Below, piece by piece: positions 11,611-24,109 of a DNA stretch of 64,000 bases (within the stretch, counting starts at the first letter, position 1; every line of letters starts with the position of its first letter). Origin of the DNA: Climacium dendroides. Taxonomy: Eukaryota > Streptophyta > Bryopsida > Hypnales > Climaciaceae. The notes under the pieces are model-generated. The model made no database searches, was not told the DNA's origin, and saw only the letters and a list, made by a program, of their open reading frames with translations. The position numbers and the translations under genes were made by a program. Location of the stretch: NCBI GenBank assembly GCA_950106755.1, contig OX467083.1, positions 49,986,555 to 50,050,554 on the forward strand, read 5' to 3'.

Positions 11611-14600
11611 CTACTCCGGAATCATTTGCTCACTATCAACATCCTCTCCAGTTGATGTTGCGGGTTGCTTGGGTGCAGATCCAGGAGCTTGCTTCTTCTT
11701 AATACCACTTACGATGTCATCAATTCTCAAGAGCATGCAGGCAGCTTCTATTGCTGTTTTGAAAGTTTGTTGCTTCACTCCAAAAGAGTCCCACACCTGC
11801 TCAATCAAAATCGATTGACTTAAAAAACTGAAACAATGCTCACTGGAAATTTGAAGAGTGGAACAAGCGGCAATCTCCATACTCTATAGTGAGTATCTGT
11901 AACCTAAACCACTAAAGTACGTCCCGACATCTGACACAAGCAATTTTGGAGAATACTAAGGGAGGGCAAGGACGAAGATGACGTACTCCAAGCTCTTTCA
12001 TGTCGGTGATTTCACCAGTATTGCCATCAATGCCGACCATAGGGTTTTCACCATTGGCATGCTGCAAACAGGCATAATTAAAATTACACTGATTCCTGAC
12101 TTCAAGAATAAAAATAATAGCAAAACCTCATTTTCTACTTGAAGGTAGCTAAACTTCAGCACATGGACATGGTCAAACAAAAGAAGAAGTCGGGAAGATT
12201 GGGAAGACCCAAAACGAAGTGCAAGTTAAGTAAGGAGGATAAACCTTGGCTTGGAGGGCAGTCATGGTTCGAATTACGTTGACACCACAGTTTTGAGCAA
12301 GAGTTCGAGGGATCACTTCTAGGGCTTGAACAACTGCTCTGTATGGCCACTGCAATCAACCACATAGCTTTGAGAACCAGCATATTTAAGAATTCTACAT
12401 TCTAGAATCTGTACGATGTTGCCCCAGATCCTCTAAGCCGTTCCACTAAAGTATCAATAAGTTTGCAACTTCACGTCCAAAGATACCAACCTGTTCAACA
12501 CCTTCAATTGACATGCTCTTTTTCTTCAATATAGCTGCAACAGCCATTTCTGAGGCTCCACCACCTGGGACCAATTTTGCATCTTTGATAACATTGCGAG
12601 CTACTCCCATGGCATCCTGTCATACCCATTATTTCGAAATCAAAACCGTATATTTTACCATCACAAACCCCACAAGCCAATTACAGAAAAGCTACATTAT
12701 TTTTGTCTGAAGAGTGAGAATCTATCCAGACGTACTGCAAAACAAGGAAATATTGATTAGCCAACCAATGGCTGCATGGACTACCAAATATCAACTCACC
12801 GCCAAGTTGCGCTCCACCTCATTTAAGAGATCTTTGCTGGGTCCTCTTAGCAAGACTGTGCACGCTTTAGGTTCCTTGCACTCAACGATGAAAGAGAAGT
12901 ATTCATCTCCAATCTTCTTAACCTCAAACAGGCCACAGCCAGTACCGACATCACTCTCCTGAATCTCTTCTGGGCGATTCACAATGGTGGCTCCACAAGC
13001 TCGAGCAATACGATTGTTATCCGTCTTCCTCAATCTGCGAATTGCACTAATACCTGCCTTGCTAAGATAATGTGATGCCAGGTCACTCAACCCTTTCTCA
13101 GTAATCACCAAGTCGGGCTTAAACTTTATGATTTGAACACATAACTGTTCAATATATTCTTCTTCCATGCGCAACAAAGTAGCCCTGACAATCAGTAAAA
13201 ACAAATCAGACAAGCATCAGATAAAATAACGATGATATGTCACCTAAGTTGAACAAAGTAATAATTCATATACTTCAGATTTGAAAGCCATCAGTCTATC
13301 TTAAACCAGCGAAGTGGCAGAATGTTTTTCCCAAATGAACACCAACAGACCTCAAATTGTGCCAAGCAATAGATGTGACATGCATACAGCATGGTATTGC
13401 ACGAGTACAAGCGGATTAGACAAAGTTCAAAATGAAATTACCAATCCTCCTCTTTCATGAGCTCTGCATTCGTCTGGTTCTCTCCTTTCTTATACTCCAG
13501 TGGAGAATCCAGAAGTATGATACGAGGGTTCAAAATCTTCCTTCGCATTTTCCCTGGGGAGACAACATCCTTATTGAACATCACTCCCTTCAGGACTTTT
13601 GAATCTTCCAATTGTCCTCCTGGAATCTTTTCCGTCTTGATGTACTTCTTGATGTCAACCTCTCGAAGACCATTTCCCAAATCAACAGATATAGTAGCAA
13701 CCGAATCGATCGCCAGATCCTGCATTAAAAGACATGTCAATGTAAGTGGGATGCGCTGCGATAAATCGCTGCGACCAATGATTAGCAGTAATCCAGAACA
13801 GAACCAAAGATAATCTAATTTATATTCCAAAGAGTAGGACTGAATAAACATAAAATTTAGTAGATATCAAAGACAAGAACTTACAGCAATTAGAGTTCCA
13901 AAACGGCTTGTGAACTTTGTGCCAATACAACTTCGTACGATGTTCAGCATCATTGCACCTGCATAATGGGAAGCATGGATTTCTTCAGTGTCCAGAGGTA
14001 GTCTCAAAAATTCCCAAATTATCCTTTCTATTCTTAAAAAATAAAAATCAGGAGACGGCTATGCACAGAAACCTTAGCATCATTGAGGTACATACTCCTC
14101 CGTCAAGTCCCAGAGCCTATTGAGGTGGCCATCAAAAGCAGGTGACACCTACTTGTCACCTGCTTAGGAGTAAGAGCTGCTTTTGGTAGCCACTTAAAAA
14201 ACATCAGTCGTGCCTCGACACTGCTAGACAGGAAAGCGCAAACTAGGAGATGCACTCACGATCAGTAATATCGATGTCAAACGAAATCTCCTTAAGTGCA
14301 GCCACTGCGTCCTCCAAAGCTTTAGAGTATGCTGCACAATAACATAAAATACACAGCGTTCCGAGAATCAAATAACAACAGTATTGCGGTTGTCAGCAAT
14401 CTTTGCAGAAGTAACAACATGCACTATGTACAATCACAGATGCCTGAGAACAATAATTAGGTGCGAATCATGGGTGAAACTACTAAAGACGTGTCAATGT
14501 TTCGTAAGAACGAAACTCGTTGCAACAGATAATAATCAAACGTAAGCGTAGTCCGGAAGTTGTAGAGAAGAACCAATTTATTTGTACTAACCTCGGCATA

Positions 14601-16168
14601 TAACAGTGGGGTGAAATTGCCTATCCAGAAACTGCTCAGCAACATAAAGCATCTCGCCAGCTGCCAAAATCAAGTTTCATAGAAAGATCAAGACCTTTAA
14701 CTGGACGAATGGTACATTCAAAGCATATACTAGGATCAAAACATTGATCTCAGAGTTTTGTTCTTTAGGGATATCCTAACTTCAGGTTCTATTCTGAATT
14801 TTAGATTTGTCATTCTAGATACATTTTGAACAAAACCTCAAACGAGTACTCCAACACGAAAATGCAGGAATACAGGCGATTAAGGTCAAAATCACTACAT
14901 GGAAATAACTCAAAACATGGGGTCTCCATTGGTGTTCGAGTAAAATATTCCGGATGACTTTTCAAAGAAAGACAAAGTAATTAGGCTGTAGACTGCGCAG
15001 AAGAAGAGGTCATATAGATCACCTAGAATGATCACCGACGTAGTTCCATCACCAACCTCCTCATCTTGCGTACGACTGAGCTCTATCATAGACTGCAGAT
15101 AGCCAGCATAAGTCAAGATTCAATTTAATTGCTATACCAACATCCTGAACTAGTAAAATGGAAGTAACGCCATGATAATACACAGTACAATCACCAGGTT
15201 CCTCAGGATTAACCTTAGCAGCAGGGTGCGAGACATCAAGCTCTCTTAAAATTGCATTTCCATCGTTTGTGAGGACAATTCCTGCCGAGAAAACAGAAAC
15301 AGACGAGTCTTTTCAGGAAAAAACGTCGTTCGCATCTCGTCAAGCACAACAAAAACATAGACATTATTTTTAACCATTCACCAACCCTCTGTAGTATCAA
15401 AGTAAAAGGTGCACCCAAAGAAGCCTGCAAGAGCACGAAAGTACCTCCACTAGCATCAAGGAGCATCTTCAGCATAGACCTAGGTCCCAGCGTTGTTCGA
15501 ATGACATCTGCCACAGCCTGCATAACAAACCGAACCATTATGTCAAGCTTTACAGTTTCTAGAAAGCCAGCACATCGACACGACAGGCCAGGCATTCTAC
15601 TTCCCAATCAAACATACAAGGCCGTCTCGATCTCCAAAAATTTCTTGCAGACTACGGCGCACGAACCAGGAGAAAAAACCTAATCAATGTCTAAGCCAAA
15701 AAACGATCAACGCACATTATGCTTAACTCCATCGTCTCACTCATAGATGATAATAAGGGACATCAACAAAAAATATAAAAATTATTCAGAATCAGTCACC
15801 CTAATATACCAGATCCACGGTTACTTTCACCAAACTAAAAGTCTCACAGGAAACGTCAATAAATACCTTCGAGGCCTGAATATTGGCACGATGCACGCGA
15901 CTTCCCGTCTCCCTCTTCGTAGCATCATCTGAAACCACGCCATTGGAAAGGGTTTAGACATCCCATTCGCGAAAACACACGCGATTGCCGGATCATAAAA
16001 CTTCCATCAACATCAACCAGCACAATGACCTTAAAAAATACACAATGACCTACGCAACGCAGGCCAAAACCCTGAACCTCCAAATCCTGGTCATAAACCC
16101 TACAAAGATGCAAGAATGGTAGAGAAAAAAACGGGAGACGTACTGAGAACTAGCACGGGGGCCTGCAT
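11611..16168 (-). CDS. CCT3: T-complex protein 1 subunit gamma (CCT3), cytosolic chaperonin
   Basis: The complete gene was rebuilt from 14 GT-AG exons: 16168-16144, 15928-15867, 15517-15445, 15281-15214, 15092-15023, 14660-14592, 14331-14260, 13958-13885, 13719-13442, 13184-12800, 12616-12491, 12350-12246, 12061-11987 and 11796-11611. These sum to 1668 nt, or 555 residues plus stop, the length I recall for plant CCT3, with phase kept at every junction. Visible group II chaperonin signatures: TTLGPRSMLKMLLDASGG near the N-terminus, the nucleotide-binding GDGTTS (residues 90-95), VPGGGASEM, and NCGVNVIRTMTALQAK. Subunit-specific stretches (EVDIKKYIKTEKIPGGQ, SGIKKKQAPGS) identify gamma rather than other CCT subunits. 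The product is one of eight subunits of the TRiC/CCT ring that folds actin, tubulin and other proteins using ATP in the cytosol. The C-terminus ends QMIPE. No defects were seen. Confidence 0.97.
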
Positions 16169-16520
16169 GGTGGCGAAGGAGATCAGGAGGTTGTGACTGC
16201 GATAAGAGTGAGAGAAGGCGATTGATCGGCAGCAGAAATGCAGCAACAGCAGCGATGTTGAGAGGGGAGCTGCAAACTAGGGTTGCAATGGAAACGGTGA
16301 TGGACGACAGTTAGTAGTTACTGGAGATAGAATAGTCGGGAAGATGGTCCCATTACCGCCTCTGCCCTAATACCGTCTCCTGCCTGGCCTTCGAGTTACA
16401 CGGCCCTCTCTAATTGGTAGACAAATGCGTAGTATTCGATTTGTGTTGCCTGTTCAGGGTTTCAGCAACATGTGCAAATTATATTACAAAAAATTATAAA
16501 AGTTAAGACCGTCATCAGTG
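16169..16520 (-). promoter_or_regulatory. 5' UTR and promoter region of CCT3
   Basis: The region directly upstream of the CCT3 ATG is GC-richer than the repeats to its right and contains AACCCTAGTTTG on the gene strand (about 16274-16285), similar to the telo-box of plant housekeeping genes. A CT-rich leader with CTCTCACTC-type runs lies between it and the start codon. No TATA box was assigned. Confidence 0.4.
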
Positions 16521-16862
16521 TTTTTTAAAAGTGCATTATTCCCCTGTACCCGCTCAGTTTGATGAGTAGGCAATGCATGATCGGGCTTAGGAATGGACCG
16601 TTCAGATGAAATCGTAAATCCTACTAGCCCCAAAAGTCCAGAAATCTTGCAATTGTCAAACTGTACAAATAACAATTCATCCACTTCAACACTTTTAAAA
16701 GTGCATTATTCCCTTGTACCCGCTCAGTTTGATGAGTAGGCAATGCATGATCGGGCTCAGGAATGGACCGTTCAGATGAAATCGTAAATCCTACTAGCCC
16801 CAAAAGTCCAGAAATCCTGCAATTGTCAAACTGTACAAATAACAATTCATCCACTTCAACAC
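16521..16862. repeat. Tandem duplication, 170-bp unit
   Basis: Two nearly identical copies are offset by exactly 170 bp (the GTGCATTATTCCC block begins at 16531 and 16701). They differ at only a few positions, for example CCCCTG versus CCCTTG and GGCTTAG versus GGCTCAG. Each copy encodes, on the minus strand, a peptide containing DELLFVQFDNC and SGLLGLVGFTISSE, so the unit may derive from a coding fragment; I do not recognise the protein. It lies just upstream of the CCT3 promoter. Confidence 0.85.
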
Positions 16863-17189
16863 ATAACATTCGATAGTAATGAGAAGGACTACTTCCCCTT
16901 AGACAAAATGATGTGAAATAGTCCACATTCATAAATAGCTAATAATCCACATGTTGCAAATTGTCAAAAAATTTCATGAAATTAGCATTCTACTCATTGT
17001 AACTATTGCTTTAGTTCCCTCACTATGATTTGAACACCTTTCATGATTTGTGTTCAAGGAATGAGAAGACAAATCTTTATATACATATGGGGTGGTAGGA
17101 GGTAAAGTAAACAATGTGGGATAAATAGATTAAAGTTAGTAGGAGCTCAACTGCTCATAGTTAAGTCAAATTGAAGCAAGAATTCTATT

Positions 17190-17485
17190 TGAAGTAAAAT
17201 TTCAAACCTCATTTAGTCATAGTAAATTAAAAAATTTCAAAAAACTTTGGACTAAAAAAAGTTGAAAAATCTATTTGAATTTCGTTTCCAAAAATTCGTT
17301 TCATATTTCAAGTCTCCAATCAAAAGCTATGGATAAATTTCAAAGAGCCCATAGCTTTTGATTGGAGGCTTGAAATATGAAACGGATTTTTGGAGATAAA
17401 ATTCAAATAGATTTCCCAAATTTTTTTAGTCCAAAGTTTTTGAAATTTTTTATTTTACTATGACTAAATGAGGTTTGAAATTCTA
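17190..17485. mobile_element. Large foldback (hairpin) element, arms about 140 bp
   Basis: The left arm (about 17190-17331) and right arm (about 17348-17485) are reverse complements with scattered mismatches, separated by a loop of about 16 bp. Matching blocks include TTTCAAACCTCATTTAGTCA against TGACTAAATGAGGTTTGAAA, and CCAATCAAAAGCTATGG against CCATAGCTTTTGATTGG. This is the form of a foldback MITE. I could not fix a target duplication. A diverged relative may lie near 19.88-20.10 kb. Confidence 0.7.
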
Positions 17486-17867
17486 CATAAACATAATTTT
17501 GACATTTTGACAATAAGCAGTTTGGCATTCATTTTCAAATTATCCCATATCCTTTGAAGATTCATGGTGAAAAATCAATTTCAATATAAAAATGACATCT
17601 CCGACCTTCACTCCCTCAAAAGTTTCCTACTTGATTCCTTCATAGGTTTACCAAAATTATTTTTTGGATGGGTTAAATGACATTGGGATTTTAATTCAAA
17701 GAATTCTCATGGTGTTTGGCATATCATCTTAGTGTTTCTTTGAATATTTGTTTAGTTGGTCTGAGATTTAGAAGGAAAAAAAAAGTGTAAACCATAAATC
17801 TACTGCCATAGTCCTGGCATGTGGGGATTTAAAGAAGCATAGGTTTTTGGATTTTCCAAAGTTGACT

Positions 17868-18631
17868 ATGAAAAAAGAGCATGGGCTTATAATTATCCTC
17901 AATGAAGTAAATTTTTTTTTTTTCAAAATCTAACTGTATGGATGTTTAAAGAGCTTGCTTATTAGTATGCATATCAATTTTGAGTGCAAAATTGCATAAG
18001 AGTTGTGAGATTGTAATAAGAAAAATGCAAAATTTTTATTTTTAATATGTTGTCCGTCCCAACGATGTTTCAAAAATTTGCACATAAAAGTTTTTGGGAT
18101 TAGAGGTACATGAACAACTACAAATTGTGTTAGCAAACTAAAATGCACTTTCAAAAAACTTAATTTCACATGAAAAGCTATTAAATTCATTACACAATCT
18201 ACCTTGCAATTGTTGAGATGCAATTTTTTTTATAAGTATAAATCATAAATAACTCCAAATCAACACTTGATTGTTTAAATTTTCAATGGTGAAAATCATG
18301 AAAACACTTTACTCTTTCCATTGGGACCATTTTCGAAACAAATGGATAAGTATACATTTTTAGATCACAAATCAAGTGAAATTGTCAAAGTTTGGGAAAT
18401 GAAGTAAAATTAGTAAGCTTTACTCTTCCACTAATGGACATATATAGCTTTGGAGACCTCTCAACAATCAAATATGTACCTTTTTCAATGAAAAATAAAA
18501 GTTTTTAATAGATAACCTTAAAAACTGCTTGAATTTTTTTTAAATAGTCAAAGCAATTTAACTGCCCGCACCAAAATGAGCCTAAAATTTCAAATCAACC
18601 ATATATGATCGCTTGGGTATTTAGGGATTAA
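17868..18631 (+). repeat. Dispersed repeat family A, copy 1
   Basis: This roughly 760-bp AT-rich repeat starts near GAGCATGGGCTTATA and ends in AGGGATTAA. It shares an ordered series of blocks with copies at 45.8-47.3, 52.65-53.2 and 53.46-54.5 kb: AAATCTAACT, GCATAGGAGTTGTG-like, AATTGTGTTAGCA, TACCTTGCAATTGTTG, AAAATCATGAAAACACTT, and CCACTAATGG. It carries no coding sequence. The short ORF at 17930-18223 on the minus strand recurs as a diverged ORF in copy 2 but has no recognisable domain. Confidence 0.75.
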
Positions 18632-18962
18632 CCCCCACTAGATGTAAAACAATGGAAGTCAACAGTGAAGTAGCACATGTTGAAAATATGTGGTGAAATC
18701 GACAAATTTTTGTCCTTTGGGGAACTGCTTTGACTAGTGGCATTAATTTTGATCGTTCTCTGAGCAACATTGGTGCAGTGATGTCCATTGACGTCATTGT
18801 ATTCAATTCCAATAATGTCTTGTGATTCAAGTATAGGAAATTTTCAACAAGAGATTTGTCAGCAACAATTTTTGTATAGTTATGGGTTGAATTCTTTGCA
18901 TTTGGTTGGTTAAAGGTTGTATTTTGATTCTTTTGCAAGGATCGAATTGCTATATAGTCTCT

Positions 18963-19112
18963 CACTACTAGAAAATTTCATTTTTCTGTTGTTTTGGTCG
19001 CGTTGATCCGGTCAAAATCTGACAGAAATCTGTTGAAACCAACAGATTTCTGTCAGATTTTGACCGGATCAACGTGACCAAAACAACAGAAAAACGAAAT
19101 TTTCTAGTAGTG
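18963..19112. mobile_element. CACTA-type hairpin MITE, 150 bp, TSD TCT
   Basis: The ends are CACTACTAGAAAATTTC and GAAATTTTCTAGTAGTG. The element is a nearly perfect palindrome over its whole length, with TTGGTCGCGTTGATCCGGTC in the left arm. The flanks TCT (18960-18962) and TCT (19113-19115) form the 3-bp target duplication expected for CACTA (En/Spm) elements. It is non-coding. Confidence 0.88.
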
Positions 19113-19249
19113 TCTAGAGCATAGTATTTGTGGATTCTTTTTGCTTTAGGATGTTCAAACTAGCTTCAATTGTTGTATATCAAGTTGTAAAGAGCCAATT
19201 TCAAATTTAATTTGGGACATGTATATTTGGAAACTCCAAATTTATTTTG

Positions 19250-19330
19250 GGATGGAGGGAGTATCAATGGTAAGGTAGACAAGCCTATTACCACCCAGAT
19301 TCACAATTTGAATATCTTGGGTTCAACTCC
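19250..19330 (+). other. Possible tRNA-derived SINE head
   Basis: TCAATGGTAAGGTAGACAAG (about 19264) resembles a Pol III A-box region and GGTTCAACTCC (about 19321) matches a B-box consensus, at tRNA-like spacing. No cloverleaf or poly(A)/poly(T) tail was established. A weaker candidate with GGTTTAAATCC lies near 20.62 kb. This is a suggestion only. Confidence 0.25.
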
Positions 19331-20185
19331 AAGAAGAGCACATATTTTTAAAAGGTGTATACTTGTTTTAAAATTATAATTTCTATGAATTTTTGAAGTG
19401 GTCTTCCTTGAAATTACAAAAGTACTCATAGAACAGGGTCATAAACATCCTATAAACAATCCATAACTACCATTCCATGTATCCATTGGTATTTAATTGG
19501 TTACCATAAAACAAAGGCAATACCCCTTATTGGTACTTAATAGAAGTTTATAGTGCCACGTGTTATCACTAAGCTAAAAAGAGACAAATGAACCTATCTC
19601 CAACATACACTCCCTCCAAATTTGTCAAAATGCAATACTGTCACTACTAGTACAAACAATGCATTTGTCACAATGACCTAATCCAATAGGTAGAAGTCCT
19701 TATCCTGTGACCTTGACTATTATGTGGCTCACCACCCCCTTGGTGCATTTGCGGCTCCCACTTTGCTTGTTGTTTTTGAATTTTGATTGGATCCAACATG
19801 CCCACTTTTGCTTCAATGTACAGTGTTAGATCCTGCTTCAAAGTTGTAAAATCAAGCTAATTTTTATTTCTAATAACCTATTTGGAAATTGAGCCTCTAA
19901 TTAAAAGTTATAGGCAAAGTTTAGAGAGGGGTTGGAAGGGACATTTTCGTTGACATTTTCAAACATCCTCTTTGAATTTTGTCCATAACTTATTATTGGA
20001 GACACAAAATCTCAAATAAAGGTTTAGAAATTAAACCTAGATTGATTTTCCAACTTTTACTAATCTAAAATTTCTTGAAAAAAATTATTTTACTAGGCCA
20101 AAATGGCCACCAAAGTTTTTTGAGTTTAAAAAATACTATATTGTAAATGCATAAGTAAGAAAAAAATAATTCTTTTATACATTAA

Positions 20186-20561
20186 CCTTTTAATGCCAAA
20201 AGAGGCCAAAAATGGCTTTAAAAAATTATAGATATTGTATGCCTTGGGACTTAATGTTGTGGGATCCATCACAATAAAAGCTAGACATCTCAAGGAAAAC
20301 TTTCACATCTTTGTCAAACTTCTTTGCTTGAAAATAAACAACTACCTTCCCTTCTCTTGAAGCCACTTTCTAAGGATTGGGTTGGCATTAACTTATTCCA
20401 CCTTATATGACCCTACATTGGCTCTTGCTATTAGCATTCCACATAATCATTGAAGCTCAATTTATAGTGACTACTTGTGTTAGTTTATTTAATACTTAGG
20501 CATATTATATGTAGATTGTTTTGTATTGTAAAACTATAGGCCAATTTTGGATGTTAAAAGG
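20186..20561. mobile_element. TTAA-flanked TIR element (376 bp)
   Basis: TTAA tetranucleotides at 20182-20185 and 20562-20565 bracket the element. Left end: CCTTTTAATGCCAAAAGAGG; right end reverse-complemented: CCTTTTAACATCCAAAATTG, preceded by one extra A. The two ends match closely for the first 12 bases counted from TTAA. It has no coding capacity. It is grouped with the TTAA-flanked elements at 6.07 and 45.8 kb by border type, not by interior similarity. Confidence 0.5.
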
Positions 20562-21574
20562 TTAAATTTTGATGGTGGTTTGGTAGTTAGGGTCTTGTGC
20601 TTGTAGGCATAAGGTCCATGGTTTAAATCCAATGGGCAATAATGGATTGCTTATGTAGCTAACCCTAATTTCTAGGCAATATAAAAGTTTAAAAAATTAT
20701 TTTTAGGAAATTAGGAAATTTCAGTCAGCAAAATAAAAAAATTATTTTTATTTTTATTTTTTTTCCAAATTTGACAAAACCTACCAAAAAATCTATTTTT
20801 ATTGACTTTGCTAAGTGGTAACACGATGTATAGAGTTTGACACCTGCCCGGTGCTGGAAGGTGAAAAGGAGAAGTCGAAAAGTCTACTGTTTGAAAAATA
20901 GTAAAACAACCCATAATCCCGAGAGCTAATCCGAAATCACCTACTCGATTGACAAGCATAGCATTATAAAGTCAAGTATTCAACATAATATATTATTAAT
21001 TAAGTAATTCCATGGGAATAGCCATGAAGGTCTTGTCGCTTCGGTGAATCACTTCAGCCCCGATACAGTGCTATAAAGCTTCGGTGCCATCGCTTCAGTG
21101 CCATAAAGCTAGATCAGTGAGCTATTACGCTTTCTTCAAGGGCATCATTCCTCAAAGAAGTAGAGTTTTTGGAGGCCATCCAACCGCTGATACGAAGTAA
21201 TTGTTGATTACTATCCAAATCAATTTGACCAAGTCATTAGAAGAAATCAACTCTTTATTCTTGATTTTGGTAGTTTTTAATGCAATTCTTGACTAAAAAC
21301 TAACCTCTAAGTACATAGGTCTTAACATTAAATGAAATTTGAGGCCAATAGAAGACTATGAATTCCCATGAGTTCCCTAATTGTGGAAAACTCTGAAAAC
21401 TTTGCCAAATCAGCAATCTAACGTGGCTGAGCCCCTACCATGTCAAATAACATGAATTAATTACTTTTTAGAAAATTAAAAATATATTATTATTATTTTT
21501 ATATTTTGACTCATTTTTAGCCTCATGAATAGGCCTGAAACGGCCCTCCCAAGGCCTCAAATCTCTTCTAATAA

Positions 21575-21850
21575 GGGGCAGTTTATACTTGGGGCCAAAT
21601 TGAGGGCTGGCTGGAACTCTCCAAGTTTGAATCAATAGGATTCTTCAATTTCTCCAAATTTGGACCAAGGCGTTAATACTTGGGGCCGGATGGAACTACA
21701 ACTCATCCTACGTGTTGCCTTAGGTGGCATGATTTTGGCACCAAACCATCCGGCCCCGAGGGAAGAATTGGGACAAGGTTTTGGGTGGTCCAACCTCCCA
21801 TCTAGGGCTGGATTGGGGCCAAATTGGACTCTTTTGTTGAATTGTACAAA
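21575..21850. repeat. GC-richer segment with GGGGCC-type inverted ends
   Basis: The left border reads AAGGGGCAGTTTATACTTGGGGCC, and GTTAATACTTGGGGCCGG recurs near 21.67 kb. Related ends, in inverted orientation, occur at 28.30-28.41 kb (reverse complement: TTATACTATGCCTAAGGCC). This may be the left end of an older TIR element into which the hAT-like element (23,149-28,237) later inserted, or a cluster of small related MITEs. No duplication could be fixed. ORFs here are short and overlap on both strands. Confidence 0.35.
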
Positions 21851-21974
21851 TCTCCATCGTCTACCAATGCAAGGTCTTTTATTTTTTAGGTATATACTTA
21901 TTATTAATTGCAAGCTCAAGAAAATTCCTCCCATCTATCTGTATATATTTTGGAAGCATTGGGATTACTTTTAA

Positions 21975-23140
21975 ATGTCCTATACAGAATGACTTTACAA
22001 ATTTACATTAACTTTTTTGTTTAATTACAACTTAGGAACTTCTTTTATTAATAAAAATCAGCTTATAGTTTAAAAATTGACTCTGAATGTAATTTATTTA
22101 TTTTTATTTATTAAATATTAAAAATGCATTTTAAAAAGTAAAATTAAGTGTTGTCAATATTTGATATTCTTTAGTTAAAATAAGAATTTCTCCATTTTAA
22201 AATATCTTTAAATTTTTTGTTATAAATTTTATATTACAATAAATAGTTTTAATAGTGTAATATTAGAATAAAAAACTATATCACAAGCTATTGTTCTGTA
22301 TAATTGTTCTTACAATAACATAAGATGTTTATTTGGTACATGCTTAAATAATAATAATTTTTTTATACATTTCTTGTTTTGTTTGTCTAAGCATGAGATA
22401 TTAATTTCATTCCATTTACTGATTTGTTCCGTTTATATGAGATGTTTATTTGGTTAAGAACAATGGTTTTTTGGTGAAATTTTTGGGTACATTTCTTGTC
22501 AGACACAAGTCTGTAAATGGCAGTCATTGTTGAAGTTATGTCACAAAATCTAACATTTGTGACATGATGAGTAGATTTACCAATTATGATGATAAAATAA
22601 ATTAAAAAAAAATATGATAAAGAAAGATTATGGTACTAAAAACAACATGTACAGTAAATCCTAATTTGCATTTACCATTGAATTCATTCAAGTTCTCATA
22701 ATAAAATTTATATTTAAATAATTAATTAAGATTGAAAATTAAAAAATAAATAAAGAAAATAGATGTTTTTTCAAATTGTGTGTTTAGTTATGTGAATATT
22801 TTCAAACCTATAGTGACAAGATCAAAATTATTTATTTTTTGAAATTCTTGAAATTCTCATGAAAATAAATGACAATTATTCTAAGGCTTCAACTCTAGTT
22901 TCAATGTCAAGCAAAAGAAAAAGGTTCAGAAGAAGTCAAAGAACTCCCTCTTTTTTTCCAAATAGAAAAATAAGGAGAAAAAAAAATTTTAAAAGAAGTA
23001 AAAATGCTCTCTCTTTTATTTTTGAAATAGAATAAATAGGAAAAAAATTTAAATAAAAAATAAACTTTTTTTTTAATTGAAAAAAAGGAAGAAAAAGGTA
23101 AATATACGTATTTTATATTTTTTAATTGAGCATTGAGAAA
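21975..23140. other. Gene-free AT-rich DNA
   Basis: This is very AT-rich sequence with homopolymer runs and purine-rich AAAAGAAGAAA-like stretches around 22.9-23.1 kb. I see no gene, RNA gene or bounded element here. Confidence 0.4.
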
Positions 23141-23149
23141 ATCCAAGAC

Positions 23150-23345
23150 AAGGTTGTCGTGGACTTGCGCCCGCGGCGAAATCGCGTCCGAAATTGGACG
23201 TCCGGACGTTTGCACGTCCAGATGCTGTGGACGCAGACGGACAGTCCCCGGTTGCCGTCCTGCGGTCGGTTTGTCGGGCGGACGGGGGGGTGGACGGATT
23301 GGCGGACGGGCGGACGGGCGAATGGTTCAAGGGGTTTAGGCAGTG
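23150..23345. repeat. CpG-rich sub-terminal array, left end of the hAT-like element
   Basis: The block is dominated by GGACGG, GGCGGACG and GACGTCC-type motifs and has many CpG dinucleotides, in sharp contrast to the flanking AT-rich DNA. Sub-terminal repeat clusters are transposase-binding regions in several hAT elements; that role is inferred here. The small ORFs on both strands reflect the repeat, not a protein. Confidence 0.6.
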
Positions 23346-23683
23346 AGTGAATGAGGGTTTGCATTTTGCAATTTTGCATGGTTTTCATTTTGTTTTAGGG
23401 TTATTTTTACATATTTGTGAGTTTTGGCGCTTCATAAATTTTTACGTGCTATACATTTGAAATTGAAAACAAAAAATCACACAATGAAGATTTCTTCAAT
23501 ATCTCTTGGGACAAAATACCCCCAAAATTGATAGTTTGATTAATTTTTTCAAGATAAATTAGCAAGCTTGTACTACTAAGAAATGCTCCGAGAAACTAAT
23601 AAATCTCATCTCTCTAAATCATAAGCATTTGAGCACCAAGTTCTGTAAATGTTCTTGATTCAAATCCTTTCTAAATTTGAATG

Positions 23684-24109
23684 CTAGGGGTGGTAATCAC
23701 TATCTCCTTTCGCCTCTGCCCCGCTACTGTACTCTCTTAATTGGAATCCATCATCTTCATCACTCATGATGTTGTCTTCATCGTCTGATGAAAGTGTTTG
23801 ATTTCTCCCTCTTTTCTCTTGTACTGTTGAAGATACACGAGCTTTCTTAGGCTTGCCCATCATTTGCTCCTTCTTCGCTTTCATCAAGGTTTTCCCTATA
23901 CGTTCACGGAGGCAATCAACCGCTTTTCCTTTTCTCAAGGGAAGTACTGGAATAGGTGGACGCTTATCAAGGGGGGATTTTCCTACATTTACTTTCTTCG
24001 TTGTAGAGATAGCAAACGGCTCCATTACTTGTTTGTTCTTTACTTTAGAAGGTTCTTCCATCATTGCCATCCTTGTCTTTGTCCCTTCTTCGGTGAATGC
24101 CTCTAGCAT
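23684..24109 (-). CDS. Unrecognised 141-codon ORF inside the hAT-like element
   Basis: The product is highly charged: basic in the middle (GKPKKARVSSTVQEKRGR, possibly a nuclear-localisation signal) and acidic near the end (SSDDEDNIMSDEDDGF), finishing GDSDYHP. There is no recognisable domain. A stop codon lies shortly upstream of the first Met, so if genuine this is either a small protein or the last exon of a longer one. The location inside the hAT-like element suggests a decayed transposase C-terminus or an accessory protein, but nothing in the sequence proves this. Confidence 0.35.
   Translation of the reverse strand: MLEAFTEEGTKTRMAMMEEPSKVKNKQVMEPFAISTTKKVNVGKSPLDKRPPIPVLPLRKGKAVDCLRERIGKTLMKAKKEQMMGKPKKARVSSTVQEKRGRNQTLSSDDEDNIMSDEDDGFQLREYSSGAEAKGDSDYHP

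Noticed and set aside
13457..13813. 118-codon plus-strand ORF
   Set aside because: It is antisense to CCT3 exon 9, whose minus-strand reading matches chaperonin subunit gamma exactly.
20585..20640. tRNA gene suggested by GGTTTAAATCC
   Set aside because: No acceptor stem or cloverleaf could be formed; at best a decayed SINE fragment.
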